Shown here one piece after another: positions 7,936 to 17,700 of a DNA stretch of 64,000 nucleotides. Within the stretch, counting starts at the first letter, position 1. Every line of letters begins with the position of its first letter. The notes under the pieces are model-generated. The model worked only from the letters and a program-made list of their open reading frames with translations. It did no database searches and had not been told where the DNA came from. A program made the translations under genes and the position numbers. Location of the stretch: contig NZ_JABWQP020000014.1 in NCBI RefSeq assembly GCF_014268505.2, forward strand, positions 54,441-118,440. The letters run 5' to 3'. The DNA is from Pseudomonas khorasanensis. Its GTDB lineage: Bacteria > Pseudomonadota > Gammaproteobacteria > Pseudomonadales > Pseudomonadaceae.

Positions 7936-9648
7936 GTGTTTGCCAACCTGTTGATCATCCTCGCCTCATCCCTGGTGGTGATTGCCCTGTTCCGGCGCCT
8001 GCGATTACCGCCGGTGCTGGGTTACCTGTGCGTGGGGTTGCTGGTCGGGCCGAATGCATTCGACTGGGTCAACGAGAGCGAACACCTGCCGGACGTCGCC
8101 GAGCTGGGCGTGGTGTTTCTGCTGTTTTCACTGGGCCTGGAATTTTCCCTGTCGAAGATGATTGCGCTGCGTCAGGTGGTGTTTCGCCTGGGCAGTCAGC
8201 AAGTGCTGATCAGTACGGCCCTGCTCGGGATGCTGCTGACGTTGCTGGAGATGCCCGTGATCCCGGCGCTGTTACTGGGAGCGGGTTTATCGCTTTCCTC
8301 CACGGCGATTGTCACCAAAGAGCTGGGCAGTCTCGGTGAAGTATTCAGCACTCACGGCCAGAATGCGGTCGGTGTTTTGCTGTTTCAGGACGTCGTGGCC
8401 GTGCTGCTGCTGACGCTGGTGCCGGTGTTCGCCGGCACCAGCGAACAGGCGTGGTACTGGGCGTTGCCGCTGACCCTGGGCAAAACGCTGGTGCTGTTTT
8501 TCGGTCTGCTGCTCGCCAGTCGTTGGCTGCTGCCTCGGCTGTTTCATGAAGTGGCGGCGTCACGCTCGGCAGAGTTGTTCGTCCTGCTGGCGCTGGTGAT
8601 CGTGCTGCTCACTGCCTGGCTTACACATTTGTTGGGCCTGTCCCCTGCCCTTGGCGCATTTCTCGCTGGCATGCTGCTCGGCGAGAGCCATTATCGGCAT
8701 CAGATCGAGGCTGACATAAGGCCATTCCGGGACATCTTGCTCGGGGTATTTTTCGTCAGCATCGGCATGCTGATCGATCTGCAGCTGTTCGTCAGTCACA
8801 GCCTGCTCATCATCGCTTTGACCCTTGGCCTGATGCTGATCAAGGGCGTCGTGGTCGCGCTGCTGGTGAAGTGGCGCGGCAGCGACAGCGAAACGGCGTG
8901 GCGCAGCGGTCTTGCCCTGGCCCAGGGCGGCGAGTTCTGTTTCGCGCTGATGGCGCAGATGCAGCAAAACAGTTTGCTGCCGGCCGAGCCTGGCGCCCTG
9001 CTGCTCGCGGCGACGTTCTGTTCCATGCTACTCACCCCGCTCCTATTGCGCGCCGCGCCGCGCCTTGCCGCCGTGCTGCACCGCAAGCCCAATCAGGCAG
9101 CGCAAATCGAACAGATCAGCGCGCTGAACGCCGATCTCGACCAGCATGTGGTGATCTGCGGATACGGGCGCGTCGGCCAATCCATCGGTCGTTTCATGGG
9201 CAATGCCGGGCAAGCTTATGTCGCGCTGGACAACGACCCGGTGCGGGTCCAGGAGGCGGCGTCCGGGGAGAGCGAGGTGCATTACGGTGACTCGGCCCGG
9301 GGCGATTTGCTCACCGCCGTGGGCCTGTTGCGCGCCAGGTTATTGGTGATTGCCGTGGATCAAAGCGATGTAGCGCTGCGCATTCTCAGGGAAGCTCGCC
9401 GACTCAATCCCGAGGTCCCGATACTGGTGCGCACCCGCGACGACAGCCAGTCGGCCGAGTTGAAAGCCGCCGGCGCCACTGAAGTGGTGCCGGAGCTGCT
9501 GGAGTCGAGCCTCATGCTCGCCTCACACGCGCTGATCATGCTCGGCCTGCCAGCGCATCAGGTGCAGGAAAAAGTCGATCAGGTGCGCATCGATCGCTAT
9601 CGCCTGCTCCACGGTTTCTATCCCGGAGCCCTTGATGACGAAGCCTAA
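7936..9648 (+). CDS. CPA2-family monovalent cation/proton antiporter
   Basis: Inner-membrane antiporter of 570 residues resembling YbaL/KefB. The N-terminal two thirds hold about 12 hydrophobic helices, with the family segments GYLCVGLLVGPNAF and FLLFSLGLEFS and a GAGLSLSSTAIV helix. A cytoplasmic TrkA-N Rossmann domain begins at about 398 (HVVICGYGRVGQS). It probably exchanges K+ or Na+ for H+ and may be gated by NAD(H) or thiol adducts; the specific ion cannot be read. The gene ends in contact with the amt remnant on the other strand. Confidence 0.93.
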   Translation: MFANLLIILASSLVVIALFRRLRLPPVLGYLCVGLLVGPNAFDWVNESEHLPDVAELGVVFLLFSLGLEFSLSKMIALRQVVFRLGSQQVLISTALLGMLLTLLEMPVIPALLLGAGLSLSSTAIVTKELGSLGEVFSTHGQNAVGVLLFQDVVAVLLLTLVPVFAGTSEQAWYWALPLTLGKTLVLFFGLLLASRWLLPRLFHEVAASRSAELFVLLALVIVLLTAWLTHLLGLSPALGAFLAGMLLGESHYRHQIEADIRPFRDILLGVFFVSIGMLIDLQLFVSHSLLIIALTLGLMLIKGVVVALLVKWRGSDSETAWRSGLALAQGGEFCFALMAQMQQNSLLPAEPGALLLAATFCSMLLTPLLLRAAPRLAAVLHRKPNQAAQIEQISALNADLDQHVVICGYGRVGQSIGRFMGNAGQAYVALDNDPVRVQEAASGESEVHYGDSARGDLLTAVGLLRARLLVIAVDQSDVALRILREARRLNPEVPILVRTRDDSQSAELKAAGATEVVPELLESSLMLASHALIMLGLPAHQVQEKVDQVRIDRYRLLHGFYPGALDDEA

Positions 9649-9807
9649 TCCTGATTCACCGAGCCGATCTTGTGCAGCGACAGATCGGCGCCGTAATACT
9701 CTTGTTCCTGACTCAGGCGCAGCCCGTGCAGTGCCGAAAATCCCGCAGGCAATCGCGCCCCAGACGCCACACACGCCATGCAGGGGCCAAACGCCCTGTC
9801 CTGTCAT
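9645..9807 (-). pseudogene. amt: Remnant of an ammonium transporter gene (amt)
   Basis: Two pieces of an Amt/MEP transporter survive in different frames. The upstream piece reads GVWPLHGVCGVWGAIACGIF, matching the conserved 'GVWPLHGxCGxWG' helix of Amt proteins. About 30 bases on, a different frame reads LRLSQEQEYYGADLSLHKIG and continues to a stop codon, which is the cytoplasmic C-terminal tail. The stretch that normally lies between, which I estimate at 50-60 codons, is missing, as is everything before the HG motif. The former stop codon still overlaps the antiporter stop. Nothing functional can be made. Confidence 0.75.
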
Positions 9808-9977
9808 GAGCAGCGATCATATGCATCGGCGTTTCCCTGCTGGTACGCTCGGCAACAGCGCACAACCGCCGGGCGACGCACCACGACACAGCAAAAGTTG
9901 TACCTGCGATTTGTACTGAACCTTCGCGCAGGGCTCATACTCGAACGCTTCAAAGCCACCTACGGAGATCCACCCCC

Positions 9978-10292
9978 ATGGCCAGCACCACGGCAAAGAC
10001 TGCTCAAGAAATCCTGATGAACGACTTCCAGACACTGGTCGCCGACACCGAACGCTTGCTCGAGCACACCAAGACCCTCGCTGGCGATCAGGCAGATGAG
10101 CTGCGCGGACAGATTCATGAAAGCCTGCTGCGCGCCCGGGAGACCCTGAAGCTGACCGAGGACACCCTGCGCGAGCGTGGCCAGGCGGCGGTCACCGCCA
10201 CTGAAGACTATGTGTCGGCCAACCCGTGGCAGTCCGTCGGCATCGCTGCCGGCGTCGGCTTCCTGATCGGCCTGCTGGCCACTCGGCGCTGA
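9978..10292 (+). CDS. DUF883 (ElaB/YqjD-like) membrane-anchored protein
   Basis: Protein of 104 residues: a long charged amphipathic helical region (about 10-75), then a single C-terminal membrane helix with a glycine-rich GIAAGVGFLIGLL pattern ending in RR. E. coli YqjD and ElaB of this family anchor in the inner membrane and bind ribosomes in stationary phase; the role here is inferred from them. GGAG lies 9 bases before the ATG. It is the first gene of a three-gene operon equivalent to yqjD-yqjE-yqjK. Confidence 0.9.
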   Translation: MASTTAKTAQEILMNDFQTLVADTERLLEHTKTLAGDQADELRGQIHESLLRARETLKLTEDTLRERGQAAVTATEDYVSANPWQSVGIAAGVGFLIGLLATRR

Positions 10293-10294
10293 TT

Positions 10295-10681
10295 ATGTCG
10301 ATCGGTGAATCCGGCCCGACTGAGGGCACCGCATCCTCCACGCGTAGGCTGGGCGCCGCTGTCCTGGGCCTGCTGCACAGCCACGTTGAATTGTTCGGCA
10401 TCGAATTGCAGGAGCAGAAATCACGCACCGTCAGCCTGCTTCTGTTCGCAGGCCTGGCCCTGGTCTTCGCCCTGCTGTTGCTGGTGGGCCTGTCGACGCT
10501 GGTGATGATCATTTTCTGGGACACCTACCGCCTGGCCGCGATCATTGGGCTGTGCGTGTTCTATACACTGGCTTCGATCTTCTGCGCATTGCGCCTCAAG
10601 GCAGCAATTTTCGACGAGTCGTCCCCTTTCCACGGCACGCTTGAAGAGCTGGCCAACGACCGGGAGCGCCTGCTGCCATGA
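10295..10681 (+). CDS. YqjE-like phage holin family membrane protein
   Basis: Protein of 128 residues with two adjacent membrane helices (about 45-70 and 78-100) and a cytoplasmic start and end, as in the YqjE/holin-X superfamily. It is called holin only by fold class; nothing suggests lysis. It starts 3 bases after the DUF883 stop and its own stop overlaps the next start (ATGA), so the three genes are co-translated. Confidence 0.88.
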   Translation: MSIGESGPTEGTASSTRRLGAAVLGLLHSHVELFGIELQEQKSRTVSLLLFAGLALVFALLLLVGLSTLVMIIFWDTYRLAAIIGLCVFYTLASIFCALRLKAAIFDESSPFHGTLEELANDRERLLP

Positions 10682-11016
10682 GCCTGCCAGAACTTCCACA
10701 CAACAGTTCTCGCCGAGAAATGCGCAAGGCGCTGATCCGTCTGCGCATGGAAATGCATCGGCAGGAAATCCGCCACGAAACCGCGCAAGTGCTGCAACCG
10801 CTGCAACGGATGCGCGGCATGAAGCAAAACATGCAGGACGGTTTCGGCCTCAAGCACGCGCCATTGTGGGGCGTGGCGGCGGTGACGCTGCTGGGTTTCC
10901 TCACCGGCAAGGGCTCGAAACGCAGCGGCGGTGGCGGGTTGACCCGACTGATCCGTCTCGGTGCCACTTTGGGTCCCTTGATCAAACTGGTCATGAACCG
11001 CTCGAGCAAACACTGA
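10678..11016 (+). CDS. YqjK-position small basic protein
   Basis: Protein of 112 residues, very basic at the N-terminus (RREMRKALIRLRMEMHRQEIRHE), with one possible membrane helix (about 62-76, WGVAAVTLLGFLTG) and a Gly/Lys-rich tail. It has the same operon place as E. coli yqjK, but I cannot confirm homology. The 4-base overlap with the YqjE-like gene shows it belongs to the operon. Confidence 0.75.
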   Translation: MSLPELPHNSSRREMRKALIRLRMEMHRQEIRHETAQVLQPLQRMRGMKQNMQDGFGLKHAPLWGVAAVTLLGFLTGKGSKRSGGGGLTRLIRLGATLGPLIKLVMNRSSKH

Positions 11017-11137
11017 GTCGGCTCATCTGGCTACATTCTTGCAATGGCGCCGGGATGAATCTCCTTACCGGGAGATTCAGTCCCGCGTGCCTATCCGGCG
11101 GACGCGGCCAAACCGAACAATAAGATAAGGACTTGCC

Positions 11138-12301
11138 GTGATCGACGGGCAACCGCTCGCCTGCTTTCAACCTTTCATCGATACCGCCACCGGCCGCATT
11201 GCAGGCGTCGAAGCATTGGGACGCTTGCGCCAGATCGATGGCCAACTGGCTTCGGTCGGGCCGTTGTTCTCCGATCCGCGTACACCCGCCACTGCCTTGC
11301 GCCGTCTCGATCGGCAAATCCGTGACAACGCCTTGAGCTGCCTGCATGAAGCGCCGCCGGACTGGTTTCTCAGTCTGAACATGTCGCCACGCTGGATCAG
11401 CCAACTACGCGCGGGCCAGGCCTTGCCCAGCCTGAAGCAGCTGGCACGACACAACGTCGATCCGCAACGCATCGTTTTCGAAATCACCGAGCAGGGGGGC
11501 AACAGCGAGCGCCTGGCAGAGGTGGTCGCGCGCTACCGTCAGGCCGGAGCGAGAATTGCCATCGACGATTTTGGCGCGGGTTATTCACAATTGGATCGGG
11601 TGCTGGCCCTGCAACCGGACATTCTCAAGCTCGACATGCGTCTGTTCCAGGCGGCGGCCTTGGGCGGTCCAAGCAGCGATGTGGTCAAAGCGCTGGCGCA
11701 GATGGCCGAGAAAACCGGCTGCTGGATCATCGCTGAAGGTGTCGAAACCGAAACACAACTGAATTTCGCCCTGGAGTGCGGTTCGCGTTACGTGCAGGGG
11801 TTCCTGTTCGCACGGGCGCAGGAAGCGTTCTTCTCCACGGATGCGTTTGTCGCGCATTTCGCCCGACTCAGGCAGCGTTACGTGCGGCAAAAGCTCACCG
11901 AGCGAGGACGCTTGATGCAAATGCGCCAACAGCTCGGCGAGCTGATGGCAATCCTGCAAAGCTGGGCCCAGGCCCGCGCTCCGCTCAGCGCGTTGCCACA
12001 ACTGCAAGCGTTTCCCTGGCTGTTGCGCTTTTATCAATGCGACCGTCATGGCACACAACTGACGCCAAACCTGGAATGGCGACAAGACGGCTGGGTCGCC
12101 GATAACCGTTATCTGGGACACAACTGGTCGTGGCGCCCGTACTTCTACCATCTGCTGGCCGAAGGCTGGGAAGAACGCCGGCTGACACTGTCCAGCACTT
12201 ACCGTGACGCCACCAGCAACCAATACTGCCTGACCGCAGGGCAGTTTTTCGATAACGGCGAGCGGCTGCTGTTGATCGATATCGATGCGGCAGGCCTCTA
12301 G
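11138..12301 (+). CDS. EAL-domain c-di-GMP phosphodiesterase with C-terminal sensory region
   Basis: The EAL domain (about residues 5-250) keeps every motif needed to cleave c-di-GMP: GVEALGR, LNMSP, FEITEQ, IDDFGAGYS, LKLDMRLF, EGVETE and QGFLFA. After a helical linker there is a C-terminal region (about 285-387) containing NWSWRPYFY, which looks like the RPYF motif of Cache/PAS-like sensor domains but has no membrane helix, so it would sense a cytoplasmic cue. The start is GTG at 11138. It lies alone, 69 bases before dgt. Confidence 0.9.
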   Translation: MIDGQPLACFQPFIDTATGRIAGVEALGRLRQIDGQLASVGPLFSDPRTPATALRRLDRQIRDNALSCLHEAPPDWFLSLNMSPRWISQLRAGQALPSLKQLARHNVDPQRIVFEITEQGGNSERLAEVVARYRQAGARIAIDDFGAGYSQLDRVLALQPDILKLDMRLFQAAALGGPSSDVVKALAQMAEKTGCWIIAEGVETETQLNFALECGSRYVQGFLFARAQEAFFSTDAFVAHFARLRQRYVRQKLTERGRLMQMRQQLGELMAILQSWAQARAPLSALPQLQAFPWLLRFYQCDRHGTQLTPNLEWRQDGWVADNRYLGHNWSWRPYFYHLLAEGWEERRLTLSSTYRDATSNQYCLTAGQFFDNGERLLLIDIDAAGL

Positions 12302-12370
12302 TTCCGCTTGCAGGCATTGAGCTGAACCGGGAAGCTAGGACCATCAGTCACCAGACGAAGAGAATCAGCC

Positions 12371-13699
12371 TTGGATTGGCACACCCTGCTCAACCGCGAA
12401 CGCCTCGGAAAGCCGCTGCACAGCCCGCAAGAACTCGGCCGCAGCCCTTTTCACAAAGACCATGACCGCATCATTTTCTCCGGCGCATTCAGGCGTCTGG
12501 GACGCAAGACTCAAGTGCATCCGGTCACCAGTAACGATCATATCCACACGCGCCTGACCCACTCGCTGGAAGTCAGTTGCGTGGGCCGCTCGCTGGGCAT
12601 GCGCGTCGGCGAAACCCTGCGCAGCGCGCTGCCCGAATGGTGCGACCCTGCCGACCTGGGCATGGTGGTGCAATCGGCCTGCCTGGCTCACGACATTGGC
12701 AACCCGCCGTTCGGCCATTCCGGCGAAGACGCCATTCGCCACTGGTTTCAACAGGCTGCCGGGCGAGGCTGGCTCGATGGCATGAGCGAAGCCGAACGCG
12801 GTGATTTTCTCAACTTCGAGGGCAATGCCCAAGGCTTTCGCGTACTGACTCAGCTTGAGTACCACCAGTTCGACGGCGGTACGCGCCTGACTTACGCCAC
12901 GCTGGGGACGTATCTCAAGTATCCGTGGACCGCACGCCACGCCGATTCCCTCGGCTACAAAAAACACAAATTCGGCTGCTACCAGAGCGAACTGCCTTTG
13001 CTCGAACAGATCGCCCACAAACTTGGCCTGCCTCAACTGGAAGACCAGCGCTGGGCGCGCCATCCGCTGGTTTATCTGATGGAGGCGGCCGACGACATCT
13101 GCTATGCACTGATCGACCTCGAAGACGGTCTTGAAATGGAGCTGCTGGAATACGCCGAGGTCGAATCGCTGCTGCTCGGGCTGGTCGGTGATGATCTTCC
13201 GGAGACCTATCGCCAGCTCGGCCCGCAGGATTCCCGGCGGCGCAAACTGGCGATCCTGCGCGGCAAGGCCATCGAACACTTGACCAACGCGGCGGCACGG
13301 GCGTTTGTCGAGCAGCAGGACGCGTTGCTTGCCGGCACACTGCACGGCGATCTGGTCGAACACATGCACGGGCCAGCCAAACGTTGCGTGCTCAACGCCA
13401 AGGACATTGCGCGCAAGAAGATCTTTCAGGACAAGCGCAAGACACTGCATGAAATCGGTGCGTATACCACGCTGGAAATTCTGCTCAATTCGTTCTGCGG
13501 CGCCGCGCTGGAGCAACACAACGGTCGCACGCCTTCGTTCAAGAGCCGGCGCATCCTCGATTTGCTCGGCAACAACGCGCCGGATCCTCAGGGTTCGCTG
13601 CACAGCTCGTTTCTGCGCATGATCGATTTCATCGCTGGCATGACCGACAGTTACGCCAGTGACATGGCACTGGAAATGACCGGGCGCTCGAGTCACTGA
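12371..13699 (+). CDS. dgt: Deoxyguanosinetriphosphate triphosphohydrolase
   Basis: HD-superfamily dNTPase that releases tripolyphosphate from dGTP. The metal site is visible: HTRLTHSLEV, LAHDIGNPPFGHSGEDA near 110 and the later YLMEAADDICYA. The length of 442 residues fits the shorter type-2 Dgt form. The start is TTG (MDWHTLLNRERLGK), preceded by GAAGAG. A GC-rich hairpin follows the gene. Confidence 0.92.
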   Translation: MDWHTLLNRERLGKPLHSPQELGRSPFHKDHDRIIFSGAFRRLGRKTQVHPVTSNDHIHTRLTHSLEVSCVGRSLGMRVGETLRSALPEWCDPADLGMVVQSACLAHDIGNPPFGHSGEDAIRHWFQQAAGRGWLDGMSEAERGDFLNFEGNAQGFRVLTQLEYHQFDGGTRLTYATLGTYLKYPWTARHADSLGYKKHKFGCYQSELPLLEQIAHKLGLPQLEDQRWARHPLVYLMEAADDICYALIDLEDGLEMELLEYAEVESLLLGLVGDDLPETYRQLGPQDSRRRKLAILRGKAIEHLTNAAARAFVEQQDALLAGTLHGDLVEHMHGPAKRCVLNAKDIARKKIFQDKRKTLHEIGAYTTLEILLNSFCGAALEQHNGRTPSFKSRRILDLLGNNAPDPQGSLHSSFLRMIDFIAGMTDSYASDMALEMTGRSSH

Positions 13700-13713
13700 T
13701 TGTCCCGCGTTCG

Positions 13714-13735
13714 GCCGGCCGCCAATCGGGCCGGC
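13714..13735 (+). terminator. GC-rich hairpin after dgt (possible terminator)
   Basis: Perfect stem GCCGGCC/GGCCGGC with an 8-base loop, 14 bases after the dgt stop codon. There is no T-run, so it may stabilise the 3' end rather than terminate by itself. Confidence 0.4.
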
Positions 13736-13926
13736 TGCACCCGCAGCGGAATTGCTGCACACAATCATCTCTAACGCACCTTTCAATCCAAAGTTTAATT
13801 TCGCTAGAGCGATATAGCTTAAAAAAAACCAATTAAACACAACTTTAAACGCTCGCAAAATATCCAGACACCAATAATCCCCCTAAAATAATTTACATCT
13901 AAAGCCGGTAACGGCCCCGCACTTCC

Positions 13927-13995
13927 TTACGCGAAACCTAATTTCGACGTAGTCCCTTTCCTCATTACGCGTAGGATTAATCCGATAACGTAGTC
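13927..13995 (+). promoter_or_regulatory. Repeated motif block upstream of the BvgA-like regulator
   Basis: The 376-base gap before the regulator gene is AT-rich and has no gene. It carries two copies of TTACGCG (13927, 13965) each followed by CGTAGTC (13948, 13989), and a perfect palindrome GGATTAATCC (13974-13983) in the second unit. This may be the binding region of the regulator itself or of an upstream activator. No clear -10/-35 pair was identified. Confidence 0.4.
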
Positions 13996-14075
13996 GCGAC
14001 ACTGCCAGTCCATGCGAGTGCTCATGCATCTGAGCTAAGGTGCGCGCTTTATTCATGCTTGCATGGGACTCTATT

Positions 14076-14702
14076 ATGAACTCCGTTTTTATTGTCGACG
14101 ATCACCCGGTGATCCGCCTCGCCGTGCGAATGCTCCTGGAACATGAAGGCTACAAGGTCGTCGGTGAGACCGATAACGGTGTCAATGCCATGCAGATGGT
14201 CCGCGAATGCATGCCTGACCTGGTCATTCTTGACATCAGCATTCCCAAGCTGGACGGCCTCGAAGTGCTGGCCCGCTTCAACACCATGGGCTGCAACTTC
14301 AAGATTTTGATTCTGACGGCGCAGTATCCCACGCTGTTCGGTATTCGCTGCATGCAATCGGGCGCCTCGGGATATGTGTGTAAACAAGAAGACTTGAGCG
14401 AACTGGTCAGCGCAATAAAAGCGGTGCTTTCCGGTTATAACTACTTCCCCAGCCAGGCACTCAATCCGGTTCGCAGCGATGACACTCGATATGCCGAGCT
14501 TGAATTATTCAAATCCGTCAATGATCGCGAATTGATGGTATTGCAGTTATTCGCGCAAGGGCGCACCAACAAGGAAATCGCCAAGGGCATGTTTCTAAGT
14601 AACAAGACCGTCAGCACTTACAAGAAACGCCTGATGCAAAAACTCAAAGCCAGATCCCTTGTAGAACTTATCGAGATGGCCAAACGCAACGCACTTGTGT
14701 GA
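14076..14702 (+). CDS. BvgA/EvgA-like LuxR-family response regulator
   Basis: Receiver domain (1-120) with DD at 8-9, phospho-acceptor Asp53 (VILDISIPKLDG) and Lys near 105, followed by a LuxR helix-turn-helix (about 145-205, FAQGRTNKEIAKGMFLSNKT). ATG 14076 gives the conserved start MNSVFIVDDHP; an in-frame upstream extension looks non-coding. Its stop overlaps the BvgS-like kinase start by 4 bases (GTGA), the usual order for BvgA/RocA-type systems. Confidence 0.93.
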   Translation: MNSVFIVDDHPVIRLAVRMLLEHEGYKVVGETDNGVNAMQMVRECMPDLVILDISIPKLDGLEVLARFNTMGCNFKILILTAQYPTLFGIRCMQSGASGYVCKQEDLSELVSAIKAVLSGYNYFPSQALNPVRSDDTRYAELELFKSVNDRELMVLQLFAQGRTNKEIAKGMFLSNKTVSTYKKRLMQKLKARSLVELIEMAKRNALV

Positions 14703-17700
14703 GACCCCGCATGCCAAGCTGTCTAAAGGACTACTTAATTGCCTTGAGCGCAGGTCTGTGCCTGAGCGCCAATGCATCTGCCATGCCAGGCGCCTCAGCG
14801 GACTACGCCTTGCTCAGCCGATCGGCAACCGAAGCCGTTCAGGTTGTCTTGCAACCGTCCCAACAGCAATGGCTGCAGGCCCGCAGCGAACTGATACTGG
14901 GCACTTCCGCGCCTGACTACCCGCCGTTCGACATGACCGCCAGTGGCAAGGAATACGAAGGGCTCACCGCAGATTACGCCGGCATCCTCGGCCAGGCCAT
15001 CGGACTACCGATCCGGGTGCAACGTTTTCCCTCCCGCGACGCCGCGATTCGCGCCTTGGTCGATGGTCAGATCGACCTGCTCGGCACTGCCAACGGTTAC
15101 GAAGCCGGCAACGCCAATCTCGCGCTGTCCAGACCTTACGCGGTCGATCAACCGGTGCTGGTCACTCGCGAGGATGAAACCCGCTCCCTGACCGAAGGTC
15201 TGGCCGGCCTGCGCCTGAGCATGGTTTATCACTACCTGCCGCTGCCCGAGATCAAAGCGATGTATCCCAAGGCGCTGATCACCTGTTATCCGTCCTACCA
15301 GAATGCAATCAACGCCGTTGCCTTCGACCAGGCCGATGTGTTTCTAGGCGACACCCTCTCCACCCATTACATGATCAACAAGGGTTATCTCAACAATGTG
15401 CGCATGGCCAATTTCGGCAAGCAGGAAGCCCAGGGCTTCAGCTTCGCCGTGCGGCGCAACGATTCGCACCTGCTGGGCATTATCGACACAGTGCTCGAAG
15501 CGATTGCGAGCAGCCAGCGCGACGACATTGCCAAACGCTGGAGCGCCGGCAGCGACCTGCTGCTCACGGACAAGAAACTCCAGCTGACCCAGCGTGAACA
15601 AATCTGGCTCAAGCAGCACCCCGTCGTCAGCGTGGTCGTCAATGAAGCCTACGCACCGTTGACCTTCTTCGACAGCGCTGGCAATTTTCGCGGTATCAGT
15701 GCCGATCTGCTCGAACTGATCCGCTTGCGCACCGGGTTGCGTTTCGAGATTCAGCGCAGCCGCAACGACGCGGAAATGATCAGCCAGATAAACCTACACA
15801 AAGCCGATCTGATTGCCGCGCTGCTGCCAAGCGTCGAACGCGAAAAAAACCTGAATTTCAGCCGCCCCTATCTGGAAAATTCCTTTGTACTGCTGACCCG
15901 CAAGAGCGCCGACGGCCCTACCAACCTGGCGCAACTCAAAGGCAAGCGGTTGGCGATCGCCCAAGGCAACCCGCTGATCGAGAATCTGCGACAAGAACAT
16001 CCGGGCATTGAGCTGATCGAAACACCTGACACTTTCAGCGCCGTGTCGATGCTGGCTGAAAATCACGTTGACGGTGTCGTAAACTCGTTGGTGATCGCCA
16101 ACTACTTCATTTCATCGCGCATTTTTGCCCGGCCACTGCAGATCACCACTACGATCGGCACCGGTCAGGCCGCCTTCTCGCTCGCGACCGCGCGTGACAG
16201 CACCGAACTCGCCTCAATCATCAACAAGGCACTGCTGAGCATCGCCCCGGAAGAACTCGGTGTGATCAACGGGCGCTGGCGCGGATACTCCACCGCGTCA
16301 CAAAACATCTGGCAAAACTACCAGCGTCTGTTCTATCAAGTGATCGCCGCTGCCGGCCTGATCCTTATGCTGTTATTGACCTGGAACGCCTACATGCGCC
16401 ATCAGATCAAGCAGCGCCAGGCAGCCGAGCGCGCGCTGAACGATCAGTTGGAGTTCATGCGCTCGCTGGTCAACGGCACACCGCATCCGATCTACGTGCG
16501 GGATCGACAGGGACTTTTGCAAAGTTGCAATGACAGTTACCTCGAAGCGTTCGACGCCAGGCGTGAGGACATCATTGGCAAAGGCGTCATGCAGGGCACG
16601 CTGAGCAACGCCTTCGAAGCTCAGGCGTTTCAGGCCGATTACCAAAGAGTCATCGCCGAAGGCATTCCTTTGATACTCGATCGTCCCCTGCACATTGGTA
16701 ACCGCCGTTTGACGATCTACCACTGGATACTTCCCTATCGCGACTCCAGCGGCGCCGTCCAGGGCATCATTGGTGGCTGGATCGATATCAGTGAACGCCG
16801 CCAGTTGTTTGAGGAACTGCGCGCGGCAAAAGAGCGGGCGGACGAGGCGAATCGGGCCAAGAGCACGTTCCTGGCAACCATGAGCCATGAAATCCGTACG
16901 CCGATGAATGCCGTGATCGGAATGCTCGAACTGACCCTCAGACGTATTGACCCACGGCATCCGGATCGAGCGTCGATCGACACCGCCTACCACTCGGCCA
17001 AGGACCTGTTGGGGCTGATTGGCGATATTCTCGACATTGCCCGCATTGAATCCGGACGGCTTAGCCTGTGTCCGGAGTGGGTCAATCTGGTCGACACGGT
17101 GACGTCCGTTGCGCGCATCTTCGACGGCCTCGCCCGCCAGAAAAACCTCGTCTTGCAAGTCGTCTTCAATCCGCCGGATCCGGCCGTGGATGTGCACCTC
17201 GATCCGCTGCGCTTCAAACAGGTGTTGTCCAATCTTGTCAGCAACGCGATTAAATTCACTGAGCACGGTCACGTGCGGATTACCCTGGATCTGATGACAT
17301 CGGATGCACCTGGGCGCGCTTTGATGCAACTGACCGTGCAGGACAGCGGAGTCGGCATCAGTGCAGAAGATCAACAGCGCTTGTTCGAACCGTTTGCCCA
17401 GGCCGAAAACTCCAGCCCTCAAGCCAGAAGCGGCGCAGGACTGGGATTGGTCATCAGCCGCAACCTGTGCGAAATGATGGGCGGACAAATGCAGTTGAGC
17501 AGCCACCCCGGCATTGGCACCCAGGTCTGCGTGTCGCTGCCGCTGGACAGCCTGCCAGCGCAAATAAATCCGGAAAAGAACGAGGCGGTGATCAAGCCTT
17601 CTGCAACGCCTCTGCATGTACTGGTCGTCGACGACCATCCGGCCAACCGCTTGCTGATGTGTCAGCAACTGGAATTTCTCGGTCATCGGTTCAGCCTTGC

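Noticed and set aside
9978..11016. Holin-like gene as a sign of prophage
   Set aside because: The three genes match the yqjD-yqjE-yqjK chromosomal operon; no phage structural, lysis or integrase genes are present.
12365..13858. 497-residue open frame on the minus strand over dgt
   Set aside because: It is antisense to a clear dGTPase gene and has low-complexity shadow composition; such frames arise from GC-rich codon bias.
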